From JAAYBT01 sp964404395 (GTDB lineage: Bacteria > Bacillota > Clostridia > Acetivibrionales > DTU013): a stretch of 20,134 nucleotides of DNA. The stretch's first letter is position 1. The number at the start of each line of letters is the position of its first letter. Location: the NCBI GenBank assembly GCA_964404395.1, contig CAYOKA010000032.1, positions 1-20,134 on the forward strand. Reading direction: 5' to 3'. The position numbers and the translations under genes are program-made. Of the stretch, positions 1 through 7,754 are shown piece after piece. A model generated the notes under the pieces. It ran no database searches, was not told where the DNA came from, and saw only the letters and a program-made list of their open reading frames with translations.

Positions 1-833
1 GATTTGGGTACTCTTATAATAAATTCTATATACTCCCCTCTGTCAATCTGTGCAGCTTTAGCGTTAATTCCGTTCTTTCTCATTAAATCAATTGCTTGTC
101 GCACCGTATTGACAAAAATCCTTATGTCCTTTATCGCTTTTGTAAATTTTCTGTCTACAGGCTTGTCCGTTGCTTTTTTTAGATACTTCTGTATAACCCT
201 CTCTATGAGCTCCTCGGTTTTCTTTACGTTTAGGCCTCTTTCGCATACATATCTGAGCACCTTTAGCTGTAGCTGCTCGTCATGCAGCTTCAGAAGGGCT
301 CTTGCATGTCTTTCTGTTAAATTGTTGTCCGCAAGTATTTTTTTAACAAGAGGCGATAGGCGCAGAAGCCTGATTTTGTTTGCAACGGTGGACTGACTCT
401 TGCCTATCTTTTGTGCCAGCTCGTCCTGTGTAAGCCCATGCTCGTTGATGAGATTGCTGTACCCTTCGGCCTCCTCCATGTAGCTGAGGTCTTCCCGCTG
501 AAGGTTTTCGATAAGTGCCAGTACAGCCGAGTCATTATCATCAATGTTGATAATAATTGCTGGAATCTCCGTTAACCCGGCCATAGTAGCGGCCCGCAAT
601 CTTCTTTCGCCGGCTACAAGCTCATAATTATCTCCGGAAATCCTTCTGACGTTTATAGGCTGTATAACTCCATACTGCCTTATGGATTCACATAACTCAT
701 TGAGAGCGCCTTTGGTAAACTGCTTACGGGGCTGGTAAGGGTTAGGTCTGACCATATCAATGTTGAGATAGGTCATGTTCCTGGGATCCTCTTTTTTTCC
801 CTTTTGGGAAACCTGATACGTATTTTCAAGCAT
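1..833 (-). CDS. noc: Noc, ParB-family nucleoid occlusion protein (3' end cut by window edge)
   Basis: ParB-like CTPase and DNA-binding protein. In Bacillus, Noc binds sites around the origin-proximal chromosome, associates with the membrane and keeps the division ring off the nucleoid. The frame is open from ATG at 833 to the window edge, giving 277 complete codons without a stop. Family length is about 280-290, so only a few residues should be missing. Visible motifs are NPYQPRK near the N terminus, the ParB CTP-binding GERRLRAA, ENLQREDLSYMEEAEGY, and a helix-turn-helix around LTQDELAQKIGKSQSTVANK. The Shine-Dalgarno AGGAAGG precedes the start. It lies downstream of rsmG on the same strand, the usual Firmicutes place for Noc. 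It is called Noc rather than ParB because a second ParB is paired with ParA at 16.9 kb and this copy adjoins rsmG. Whether the C-terminal dimerisation region is complete cannot be judged. Confidence 0.9.
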   Translation of the reverse strand, partial: MLENTYQVSQKGKKEDPRNMTYLNIDMVRPNPYQPRKQFTKGALNELCESIRQYGVIQPINVRRISGDNYELVAGERRLRAATMAGLTEIPAIIINIDDNDSAVLALIENLQREDLSYMEEAEGYSNLINEHGLTQDELAQKIGKSQSTVANKIRLLRLSPLVKKILADNNLTERHARALLKLHDEQLQLKVLRYVCERGLNVKKTEELIERVIQKYLKKATDKPVDRKFTKAIKDIRIFVNTVRQAIDLMRKNGINAKAAQIDRGEYIEFIIRVPK

Positions 834-895
834 AGTGTACCTTCCTTTCTTTCCTTTCTTTACGTGGCTGTACAATATGCCTGTCCGGCAATACT

Positions 896-940
896 TTACC
901 CACATATTTTACATATTTTGCCTTAATGTAATGTGGGTAA
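896..940. promoter_or_regulatory. Inverted repeat with two DnaA-box-like arms upstream of noc
   Basis: The arms TTACCCACAT (896-905) and ATGTGGGTAA (931-940) are perfect 10-bp inverted repeats. A second 5-bp pairing, TACAT/ATGTA, lies inside them. Each arm holds TTACCCACA, one base from the DnaA box TTATCCACA. No T-run follows on either strand, so it does not look like an intrinsic terminator. It could be an operator or DnaA-binding site in the noc leader; this is inference. Confidence 0.45.
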
Positions 941-1023
941 TATTCGCCGTGCTTTTTTTAATAACCTTTTTTTTCTCCCAAGAATCGTTCGCCTAATTCT
1001 TATAAATTACTGCATAACCTTAC

Positions 1024-3672
1024 TTAAATCAACGGCTGTTTTGACGGTTTTCCTGCTTTTCTGGGATATTTCGTCGGTGTCTGTCGTAATTTTCTTACAA
1101 TAACGATGCTCCTTTTCATATTACTACCGGGCAATGTAAATTCCTTTACCTCTTCCATTTTTCCTCCCAGCAGCTCCAATGCTTTTTTCGAATCCGCTAT
1201 CTCCTCGGTGCTGCTCCCCTTCATCGCAATAAAGATGCCCTCGGTTTTCACCAGCGGCAGGCAGTATTCCAGCAGTACCGGCAAGGAGGCAACTGCTCTT
1301 GCCACTGCAGCGTCATATTTTTCTCTGTGCAAGGGCGACATACCTGCGTCCTCGGCTCTCAAATGGACAGCGGAAATCCCCTCAAGCTCCAATTTGGAAA
1401 TGACGGCTTTCAAAAAACCGACTCTCTTTTCAAGAGAATCGAGAAGTACGATTTCTAATGAGGGCTGAGCAATTTTAAGGGGTATTCCCGGGAAACCGGC
1501 TCCGGTGCCTACGTCAATCAGGCTATGGACATTGCCAAGTAAGGGAAGTATGCTCAAGGAATCAATAAAATGCTTTATGACAAATTCTCGCTCCTCTTCA
1601 ATGGCTGTCAGGTTCATTTTTTCGTTCCACTCAAGTAAAATTTTCTTATATTCGAATAAAGATGCTGCTTTCAAATCGTCCAGCTGTACTCCCAGCTGCT
1701 GCGCGCCATTTTTAAGCAAGGATACTGATGTATACTGAGATGACTCAGGGGGACGGGTTCGTTGTGTTTCGCCTTTTGAGTTTTCTTTTGCGCTGAGGTA
1801 GATCAGCAGCACTGAGATGTCCGCAGGCGAGACACCCGATATGCGGGAGGCCTGTCCCAGCGATATGGGCTTGAGCTTGGCCAGCTTCTGCCGTGCTTCA
1901 ATGCGAAGACCGTGAATTGCACTATAGTCAATGTCATCCGGCAGCTGCCGCCTTTCCAGCTTCTTATATCGTTCTACCTGTATCATTTGCCTTTTAATAT
2001 AGCCCTCATACTTCACGGCTATTTCGACCTGCTCCGCCACAGGATCATAGCTATTCCGATTTCCGGCTCTAAGCTGCTCCGGCCTGTCAGGGTCAATTAC
2101 TTCGAGTGCGTTATAGGAGATTTCCGGTCTCCTGACCAGCTCTGCCAGCCCTATCCCGGATTTGACAGCTGTGCTGCCCCGGGATTCGAGAAATGCATTT
2201 ACTTCTTCGGTAGGTGCTACAAAAGTATTCTCCAGTCTGTGAATTTCCTCTTCTATTTTGGACCTTTTATCCACAAATCTCCTATACCTTTCCTCACTTA
2301 TCAGCCCGATTTCGTATCCCTTTGGCGTCAGCCTCATATCAGCGTTGTCCTGCCTGAGCAAAAGCCTGTATTCGCACCGGGAGGTCATGATCCTGTAAGG
2401 CTCGGAGGTTCCCTTTGTAACAAGGTCATCTATGAGGACGCCGATATAGGCCTCGGATCTGTCCAAAATCAAGGGTGGCGTGTCCCTTAGCTTTCCCACC
2501 GCATTTATTCCGGCTATAATCCCCTGTGCGGCTGCTTCTTCATACCCCGAGCTGCCATTGATTTGCCCCGCTGCGAACAGCCCCTCAATATTTTTGAATT
2601 CGAGACTGGGGTTCAATTGTACCGGGTCTATACAATCGTATTCAATGGCGTATGCGCTCCTCATTATATGTGCATCCTCCAACCCCGGCAGCGTCTTTAC
2701 CATCTCGCTCTGAACATCCTCGGGCATACTGCTGGACATCCCCTGTAGATACATCTCCTGAGTGCCAAGTCCCATTGGCTCCACAAAGACCTGATGCCTT
2801 TCCTTGTCCGCAAAACGCACGACCTTATCCTCAATGGAGGGACAATACCTGGCTCCGACGCCTTCGATCATCCCGCCAAATAGTGGGGAGCGGTCTAAGT
2901 TCGCCCGTACAATATCGTGAGTGCTTTTGTTCGTGTAAGTAAGCCAGCATGAAACCTGCTCCTGCCTGGTTACTTCGTTTTCAAAGGAAAAGGGGATGAT
3001 AACATCGTCGCCGGGCTGTTCGGTCATCTTGGAAAAATCCAGAGTTTTTCTATTGATTCTTGCCGGCGTACCCGTTTTAAAACGCAATAACTCTATGCCC
3101 AACGCCTTTAAGCTTTCCGACAATCTGTTGGCAGGGAAAAGTCCATCAGGACCGCCATCATAGCTAACATCGCCTATGATGATTCTCGCTTTTAGGTAGG
3201 TGCCGGTTGTCAGAATAACTGCTTTGCAATAATAGATAGCGTTAGTGTCGGTTTTAACGCCCTTTATCCGCTTGTCCTCCGCCAGCAGTTCTGTGATTTC
3301 TGCCTGCTTTATATAAAGGTTTTCCTGATTCTCCAGGGTGTTCTTCATCTCCATCTGGTATGCCCTGCGATCTATCTGTGCTCTCAAAGAGTACACTGCG
3401 GGGCCCTTTGCGGAATTGAGCACCTTGGACTGGATAGTCGTCTTGTCGGCGCATTTACCCATTTCCCCTCCCAGCGCGTCTATCTCCCGTACCAGATGGC
3501 CTTTGCCTGTGCCGCCCACATTAGGGTTACAGGGCATATTCGCAACACTGTCAAGATTGATGGCGAAGACAATCGTCTTCAGCCCCAGCTTGGCACCGGC
3601 CAGCGCAGCTTCACAGCCCGCATGCCCTGCTCCAACTACAGCTATATCAAAATTACCAGCTACATAATCCAT
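1024..3672 (-). CDS. mnmG: MnmG-RsmG fusion: tRNA U34 modification flavoprotein fused to 16S rRNA G527 methyltransferase
   Basis: One uninterrupted 882-residue frame carries two enzymes that are normally separate genes. Residues 1 to about 630 are MnmG (GidA), the FAD-dependent partner of MnmE that installs carboxymethylaminomethyl on tRNA wobble uridine. The FAD motif GAGHAG is at 14-19, CNPNVGGTGKGHLVREIDALGG at 48-69, and the two family cysteines at C48 and C277 (YCPSIEDK). Residues from about 650 to 882 are RsmG (GidB), the SAM-dependent N7 methyltransferase for 16S G527, with WNEKMNLTAI at 682-691 and the SAM loop DVGTGAGFPG at 720-729. The linker (about 635-644) is encoded by a repeat element at 1740-1770. 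No ATG or GTG with a ribosome-binding site precedes the RsmG part; its first in-frame Met is M686, inside the domain. The start at 3672 has GGAGG upstream. Both domains look intact in length. A sequencing error removing a stop cannot be excluded. Confidence 0.9.
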   Translation of the reverse strand: MDYVAGNFDIAVVGAGHAGCEAALAGAKLGLKTIVFAINLDSVANMPCNPNVGGTGKGHLVREIDALGGEMGKCADKTTIQSKVLNSAKGPAVYSLRAQIDRRAYQMEMKNTLENQENLYIKQAEITELLAEDKRIKGVKTDTNAIYYCKAVILTTGTYLKARIIIGDVSYDGGPDGLFPANRLSESLKALGIELLRFKTGTPARINRKTLDFSKMTEQPGDDVIIPFSFENEVTRQEQVSCWLTYTNKSTHDIVRANLDRSPLFGGMIEGVGARYCPSIEDKVVRFADKERHQVFVEPMGLGTQEMYLQGMSSSMPEDVQSEMVKTLPGLEDAHIMRSAYAIEYDCIDPVQLNPSLEFKNIEGLFAAGQINGSSGYEEAAAQGIIAGINAVGKLRDTPPLILDRSEAYIGVLIDDLVTKGTSEPYRIMTSRCEYRLLLRQDNADMRLTPKGYEIGLISEERYRRFVDKRSKIEEEIHRLENTFVAPTEEVNAFLESRGSTAVKSGIGLAELVRRPEISYNALEVIDPDRPEQLRAGNRNSYDPVAEQVEIAVKYEGYIKRQMIQVERYKKLERRQLPDDIDYSAIHGLRIEARQKLAKLKPISLGQASRISGVSPADISVLLIYLSAKENSKGETQRTRPPESSQYTSVSLLKNGAQQLGVQLDDLKAASLFEYKKILLEWNEKMNLTAIEEEREFVIKHFIDSLSILPLLGNVHSLIDVGTGAGFPGIPLKIAQPSLEIVLLDSLEKRVGFLKAVISKLELEGISAVHLRAEDAGMSPLHREKYDAAVARAVASLPVLLEYCLPLVKTEGIFIAMKGSSTEEIADSKKALELLGGKMEEVKEFTLPGSNMKRSIVIVRKLRQTPTKYPRKAGKPSKQPLI
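1740..1770 (-). repeat. Decayed copy of 31-bp palindromic REP-like element, forming the MnmG-RsmG linker
   Basis: On the minus strand it matches the element at 3689-3719 in 24 of 31 positions without gaps, including ACACAAC and CGTCCCCCTG. Its terminal arms have lost most of their complementarity. It is read in frame as part of the linker, residues 635-644 (ETQRTRPPES). Confidence 0.7.
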
Positions 3673-3688
3673 GGTTCCTCCAATCGTG

Positions 3689-3719
3689 GTGACACAGGGG
3701 GACGTTTTTGTTGTGTCAC
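3689..3719 (-). repeat. 31-bp palindromic REP-like element at the mnmE-mnmG junction
   Basis: The perfect 8-bp inverted arms GTGACACA (3689-3696) and TGTGTCAC (3712-3719) flank a GGGGGACG core. One arm contains the TGA stop of mnmE. The element lies in the 43-bp gap between mnmE and mnmG. From memory it resembles a dispersed palindrome with a GGGGGACGGTTC core found in many Firmicutes; I could not verify that here. Confidence 0.75.
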
Positions 3720-5125
3720 TTCCCTATGCAAAAGCGGGAAAAAATCTCATTTACAACGTCCTCACTTACAGATTCGCCTGTGATTCTGCCAAGCTGCTCT
3801 GCGCTTTCTTTTATATCTATTGTTACAAAATCCAAGGGTAACCCCTGCAGATGAGCGTTTGCAGCCAGGTCTAGGCTGTCCGCGGCACTCTCCAGCAACT
3901 GCTTGTGTCTGGCATTAGTAATCAGCACTTCATTATTGGTATCAATAACTCCCGCAAGGAAAAGCTCCTCAATAGCTTGCAATAAGTGATCCATACCCGT
4001 GCCGTCCAGCATCGAAGCAATAACTACAGGCATAGCTTCTTCTTTTGCCAGTTGTTGCTTAATGTCAGTAATTTTATCGTCATCGCTTTTGTCAATTTTA
4101 TTAATGAGGACAATCTTCTTTTTGTCCCTCATTACCGAAAGGATTTCCAGATCCTCAGGCAGCACACCCGTGTGTGCATCGAGCACCACAATGACAAACT
4201 CAGCCTCAAGAGCGGCCTTCTTAGCTCTTTCCACTCCTATAGATTCCACCGGATCAAAGGTGTTCCTTATTCCCGCGGTATCCAAAAATCTTACAGGAAT
4301 TCCTCTTACATTGATATATTCTTCTATGATATCTCTTGTGGTGCCCGGTACATCTGTGACAATTGCTCTGCTGCTGCCCGACAGCACATTCAGCAGAGAG
4401 GATTTGCCTGCGTTGGGCTTGCCGACAATTGCAGCGGTTATTCCCTCCCTGATAAGCCTGCCTCTTTCATACCCTTGTGTGATATGCTCCAGCTCGATTT
4501 TTACTTCCTGTACGCCTTCATATATCTTTTCGCCTGTCAGCTCTTCAATGTCATGCTCCGGATAGTCCACCACCACTTCTATCTGGGCTATGAGTCCAAT
4601 CAATTTTCCGCGGGCATCTTGTATCCGTTGTGAGAGTCTGCCTTCGAGCTGGGCGGCGGCGGTTCTGGTGCCTTCGTCGGTTTTTGCATTTATCAGGTCA
4701 ATCACAGCCTCCGCCTGAGCTAAATCCATCTTCCCATTGACAAAGGCCCTTTTCGTAAACTCTCCCGGTTCGGCGGCCCTTGCTCCCTGGCGAAGTACAA
4801 GCTGCAGTATATTTTTCAGAATGGTAATCCCGCCATGGCAGTCAATTTCCACAATGTCCTCTGCTGTAAAGGTCTTCGGCCCTTTCATTTTTATCATAAG
4901 CACTTCATCCAGCATTCTTCCATCCCCGGGATCCACTATTTTACCATGGGTGGCAGTGTGGCTGCCTATCTGCTCAAAGGCCTTTTTGCTCACGAATACT
5001 CTTGCCGCTATTTTAAAAGCCTCAGGCCCGCTTATCCTTATAATGCCTATACCACCTGTGCCAAAGGGAGTCGATATGGCGGCAATTGTATCTATATATG
5101 TATGATGTTTTTTAATTTCCTGCAT
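3716..5125 (-). CDS. mnmE: MnmE, tRNA modification GTPase
   Basis: K+-stimulated GTPase that works with MnmG on U34 of tRNAs, using a folate-derived one-carbon unit. The N-terminal tetrahydrofolate-binding region contains STPFGTGGIGIIRISG. The G domain is inserted in a helical domain: P-loop GKPNAGKSS near residues 225-240, DTAG, and NKID. The protein ends in FCIGK with the conserved catalytic cysteine. The frame extends to an ATG at 5137, but the ATG at 5125 is better placed behind GAGGCAGG, giving 469 residues; family members have about 450-460. The stop codon lies in the arm of a repeat element, and mnmG follows 43 bp later, so the pair is probably co-transcribed. A terminator separates it from jag upstream, with a possible TATAAT at 5180-5185 on the minus strand. 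Confidence 0.95.
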   Translation of the reverse strand: MQEIKKHHTYIDTIAAISTPFGTGGIGIIRISGPEAFKIAARVFVSKKAFEQIGSHTATHGKIVDPGDGRMLDEVLMIKMKGPKTFTAEDIVEIDCHGGITILKNILQLVLRQGARAAEPGEFTKRAFVNGKMDLAQAEAVIDLINAKTDEGTRTAAAQLEGRLSQRIQDARGKLIGLIAQIEVVVDYPEHDIEELTGEKIYEGVQEVKIELEHITQGYERGRLIREGITAAIVGKPNAGKSSLLNVLSGSSRAIVTDVPGTTRDIIEEYINVRGIPVRFLDTAGIRNTFDPVESIGVERAKKAALEAEFVIVVLDAHTGVLPEDLEILSVMRDKKKIVLINKIDKSDDDKITDIKQQLAKEEAMPVVIASMLDGTGMDHLLQAIEELFLAGVIDTNNEVLITNARHKQLLESAADSLDLAANAHLQGLPLDFVTIDIKESAEQLGRITGESVSEDVVNEIFSRFCIGK

Positions 5126-5196
5126 GGCCTGCCTCATTTCGTAAAAGCTTTCTTACCGGCATCTAATTGCTTACTTTATATTATAGTCGAAATGAG

Positions 5197-5231
5197 CAAA
5201 AATAAAAGAGGGCAATCGTCAAATCGCCCCC
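5197..5231 (-). terminator. Intrinsic terminator after jag
   Basis: On the minus strand a 9-bp stem with two G-U pairs (arms 5223-5231 and 5208-5216, 6-base loop) is followed directly by TTTTATTTTTG. It would end the rpmH-to-jag transcript before mnmE. Confidence 0.75.
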
Positions 5232-5285
5232 AGCATCGAGTTTTGCTCGTGTGTGCTTTCCTGTTTTGATATTTTCTACTGTCTA

Positions 5286-5924
5286 CTACCTTCTCATTCT
5301 TGATTTCTGCTTAAGAGTAATGACTACCTTTCTGTTGGGATCCTCACCAACGCTGTAGGTTTCTACGTAATCATTATCCTGAAGAGTGGCGTGGATGATT
5401 CTTCTTTCATAGGGGTTCATCGGCTCAAGCGTAACACTTCTACGGTATCTGATTACTCTGTCTGCCAGCCTGTCTGCCAGTCTTACAAGAGTTGCCTCTC
5501 TTTTTTGTCTGTAATTCTCTATGTCGACCGTAACCCTTTTGTACTCATCACTTCTCCTATTAACCACAAGATTGGTAAGATATTGCAGCGCGTCCAGTGT
5601 CTCTCCCCGCTTGCCTATAATTATGCCGCTGTCCTTGCCTGTAACCCTCATAAGGATTGATTCGTCGTCCTCCTCCATTTCAATCTCAACATCAACATCC
5701 ATTCTGTCAAATATACACTGTAGAAAAAATAACCCTTCTTCTGATTGTGAATTTTTCAGCCTTACCTGAACCTTGGCGTACTTTCCGCCAATTCCGAAGA
5801 TCCCTTTTGTGCCCTCGTCGATGATATCAATTTCCACATCGTCAATACTCGCATCTAATTCTTCCAGCGCAATATCGATGGCATCCTGTACAGTTTTTGC
5901 GGTTTTCTCCAACGTTTCACACAT
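5286..5924 (-). CDS. khpB: Jag/KhpB, RNA-binding protein (Jag-N, KH, R3H)
   Basis: Cytoplasmic RNA-binding protein. In Gram-positive bacteria KhpB pairs with KhpA and affects cell elongation and sRNA or mRNA binding. The 212 residues show the three expected parts. The Jag N-terminal domain has KTVQDAIDIALEEL and the GTKGIFGIGGKYAKV strand. The KH domain is at about 75-145 with its GxxG loop in GIIIGKRGETLDALQYL. The C-terminal R3H domain has NPYERRIIHATL. AAGGAGG lies upstream of the ATG at 5924. It follows yidC by 42 bp, the conserved yidC-jag pair, and a strong hairpin terminator lies just downstream. Nothing is missing. Confidence 0.95.
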   Translation of the reverse strand: MCETLEKTAKTVQDAIDIALEELDASIDDVEIDIIDEGTKGIFGIGGKYAKVQVRLKNSQSEEGLFFLQCIFDRMDVDVEIEMEEDDESILMRVTGKDSGIIIGKRGETLDALQYLTNLVVNRRSDEYKRVTVDIENYRQKREATLVRLADRLADRVIRYRRSVTLEPMNPYERRIIHATLQDNDYVETYSVGEDPNRKVVITLKQKSRMRR

Positions 5925-5966
5925 TAGTATTCAGCAGCCTCCTTCTTTGTAGCTAAACCATCCAAG

Positions 5967-7112
5967 CTACTTCTTTTTTCTGCCCTGGTAATCACTTTTG
6001 TTTTGAGTATTTTTCTTGTTTTGGTTACCCCTCTTGCCCTTTTTGCCGCCCTTTTGTCCGCCTTTCGGCACATCTCCCAGCTTTTTATTATCCGTAACAC
6101 CCTCGTCGGTTGTTGGCTTACTGTCAGTGCCTCCATCATCATTATTCCCCGGCACATTACCATCGGCACCTGCTTCAAGCTCTTTTGCTGCATCCGTTGC
6201 ATTTTTCCCGGGAATCTTTTTTCCATCATCAGTGTCTTTCTTATTCAAAATATTCTTGTTGATGTACAGCTGCTGGAATATACCAACAACATAACCGATC
6301 ATCCAGTAGAGAACAACTCCTGCCGGGAGCTTGAAACCAAAAAGCAGTGTCATGACCGGTCCCATCAGCATCATTGAATTATTTGAACAACCAGGCGCAT
6401 CACTTTTCTGTTCATTGGCTTTCTTCTTGGGCATGGAAAGCTTGGTGGATAAGAATGTGATGCCCGTTGCAGCGATTACAAGAATAAAAAGAGGAATGTA
6501 TATGCTTGCATTCGGCCCAAACAGCACTTCAGGCTTGTAGCTTGCAACCTCACCCAGATGCAGCCCAAGAAAATTGTTGAAGTTAATCAATTCAGACTTG
6601 TCCAATAATCCTGATACCTGCGAAAGAGCTTCCTGATTGTCATGGAAGTAATTCATAGCAACCATTTCCTTCTGAGTACCCATCTGCTGCAGTGTCCTGC
6701 CCATCCCCGATGCGGCCACCTCTACTATCTTAGTAATCGCTTCCTCGGATTTCCCAAGCATGAACTTGAGAGGCTGGGCAATAACCCAATAAAGAGAAAG
6801 GATAATAGGCATCTGTATCAGCATCGGAAGACATCCACCCGCAGGGTTAACCTTGTTTTCCTGATAAACCTTCATCGTTTCTTCGTTCAGCTTTTCTTTG
6901 TCATCCTTGTATCTTTTTTTGATCTCTTCAAGCTGAGGTTGGATTGCCTGCATCTGAGCAGTTGATTTATACTGCTTAAGCGTTAGCGGAATCAAAGCGA
7001 CTCTGACGATTATTGTAAATACGATAATTGCAAGCCCGTAGTTGCTAAAAGCAACAGTATCGTATATAAATTTCAAGAACGCACCCAATGGTCTGCAAAT
7101 ATAATCAAGCAT
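5967..7112 (-). CDS. yidC: YidC/SpoIIIJ/Oxa1-family membrane protein insertase
   Basis: Insertase that helps membrane proteins fold into the cytoplasmic membrane, alone or with SecYEG. Hydrophobic segments lie at about residues 26-45, 92-115, 197-215 and 240-275. The conserved groove arginine appears as R37 in IIVRVALIPLTLKQ, followed by the charged cytoplasmic hairpin with QAIQPQLEEIKKRYKDD. There is no lipoprotein signal peptide or lipobox. An extracytoplasmic stretch of about 75 residues separates segments two and three. The last ~90 residues are a low-complexity hydrophilic tail that starts acidic and Asn/Gly-rich and ends Lys-rich (KGGQKGGKKGKRG, GRKKK). Such tails can contact ribosomes in YidC homologues. 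The start at 7112 has GAAAGGGAA upstream; yidD ends 25 bp before. Confidence 0.95.
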   Translation of the reverse strand: MLDYICRPLGAFLKFIYDTVAFSNYGLAIIVFTIIVRVALIPLTLKQYKSTAQMQAIQPQLEEIKKRYKDDKEKLNEETMKVYQENKVNPAGGCLPMLIQMPIILSLYWVIAQPLKFMLGKSEEAITKIVEVAASGMGRTLQQMGTQKEMVAMNYFHDNQEALSQVSGLLDKSELINFNNFLGLHLGEVASYKPEVLFGPNASIYIPLFILVIAATGITFLSTKLSMPKKKANEQKSDAPGCSNNSMMLMGPVMTLLFGFKLPAGVVLYWMIGYVVGIFQQLYINKNILNKKDTDDGKKIPGKNATDAAKELEAGADGNVPGNNDDGGTDSKPTTDEGVTDNKKLGDVPKGGQKGGKKGKRGNQNKKNTQNKSDYQGRKKK

Positions 7113-7137
7113 AAAAATTCCCTTTCGTTCATAGGTT

Positions 7138-7359
7138 TTATTTTACCGGGTCGTACCCCCCAGGATGATACGGATGACATTTTAACAGGCGCTTTAACGT
7201 AAGCCAGCTCCCCTTTAAAATGCCGTATTTAGTTAGCGCATCAATGGCATATTGGGAACAAGTCGGATAAAATCTGCACGTATTCCTGCCTTTCAGCGGC
7301 GACAAGTATTTTTGATACCCTCGTATCATTGATATCATGATTCTCTTAAACCATCCCAT
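7138..7359 (-). CDS. yidD: YidD, membrane protein insertion efficiency factor
   Basis: Small membrane-associated protein (73 residues) whose gene almost always lies between rnpA and yidC. It is thought to assist insertion of membrane proteins. It shows the family pattern: an amphipathic N terminus, YQKYLSPLKGRNTCRFYPTCSQYA with its conserved cysteines, and a C-terminal CHPYHPGGYDPV. The start overlaps the rnpA 3' end by 25 bp, implying translational coupling; AGGA lies just upstream of the ATG at 7359. Confidence 0.95.
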   Translation of the reverse strand: MGWFKRIMISMIRGYQKYLSPLKGRNTCRFYPTCSQYAIDALTKYGILKGSWLTLKRLLKCHPYHPGGYDPVK

Positions 7360-7700
7360 TTTTCCTGATCAAAGGCCTTCACTTTCTTTAGGAGAAACTT
7401 CATTTCTTTCAGAATTACGGCCAATCCGTAATTGGTATCTGCAACCCTCGCCACAAATACTATATCAAGACCGGTTGGTATAAAGTCCTCGTAAAACCTG
7501 TAGCTTTCCCGTATCAACCGCTTAGCTCTATTGCGCTTTACACTGTTACCAACTTTTTTGTTGGCCGTAATACCAATCCTGTTTACTCCATAGCGATTCT
7601 TCAAAACGTATACTACCACATACCTTCCGGCGAAGAACCTGCCTCTTCTATATATACGTACAAATTCGTAATTTTTCTTCAACGTAACCGTCTTTTTCAT
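7335..7700 (-). CDS. rnpA: RNase P protein component
   Basis: Basic protein cofactor of the RNase P ribozyme, which removes 5' leaders from pre-tRNAs. The 121-residue length is typical. The signature VGNSVKRNRAKRLIRESYR contains the RNR motif that contacts the RNA, and the N terminus LKKNYEFVRIYRRGR is typical. AGAGGA precedes the ATG at 7700. It sits between rpmH and yidD as in most bacteria. A hairpin with a short T-run lies in the rpmH-rnpA gap and may lower readthrough. Confidence 0.96.
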   Translation of the reverse strand: MKKTVTLKKNYEFVRIYRRGRFFAGRYVVVYVLKNRYGVNRIGITANKKVGNSVKRNRAKRLIRESYRFYEDFIPTGLDIVFVARVADTNYGLAVILKEMKFLLKKVKAFDQEKWDGLRES

Positions 7701-7726
7701 TTAATCCTCTTTGCAAACCAATAATT

Positions 7727-7754
7727 AAAGAAAAAGACCACTCTTGGGCGGTCT
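7727..7754 (-). terminator. Hairpin with T-run between rpmH and rnpA
   Basis: On the minus strand, AGACC (from 7754) pairs with GGTCT (ending 7735) and is followed by TTTTCTTT. The stem is short (5 strong pairs), so partial termination or attenuation is more likely than a full stop. rnpA follows in the same direction. Confidence 0.55.

Noticed and set aside
980..1001. AAGAAT/ATTCTT hairpin after the mnmG-rsmG stop as a terminator
   Set aside because: The stem is only 6 A/T-rich pairs, and on the minus strand it is followed by GGGAGAAAAAAAA rather than a T-run.
1714..1719. TTG as a separate start for RsmG (around residue 652)
   Set aside because: No Shine-Dalgarno sequence lies upstream, and the frame is continuous with MnmG, so the fusion is the better reading.
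1912..2490. 192-codon plus-strand frame opposite mnmG
   Set aside because: It is a shadow on the complement of a well-supported conserved gene, with no family resemblance or ribosome site.
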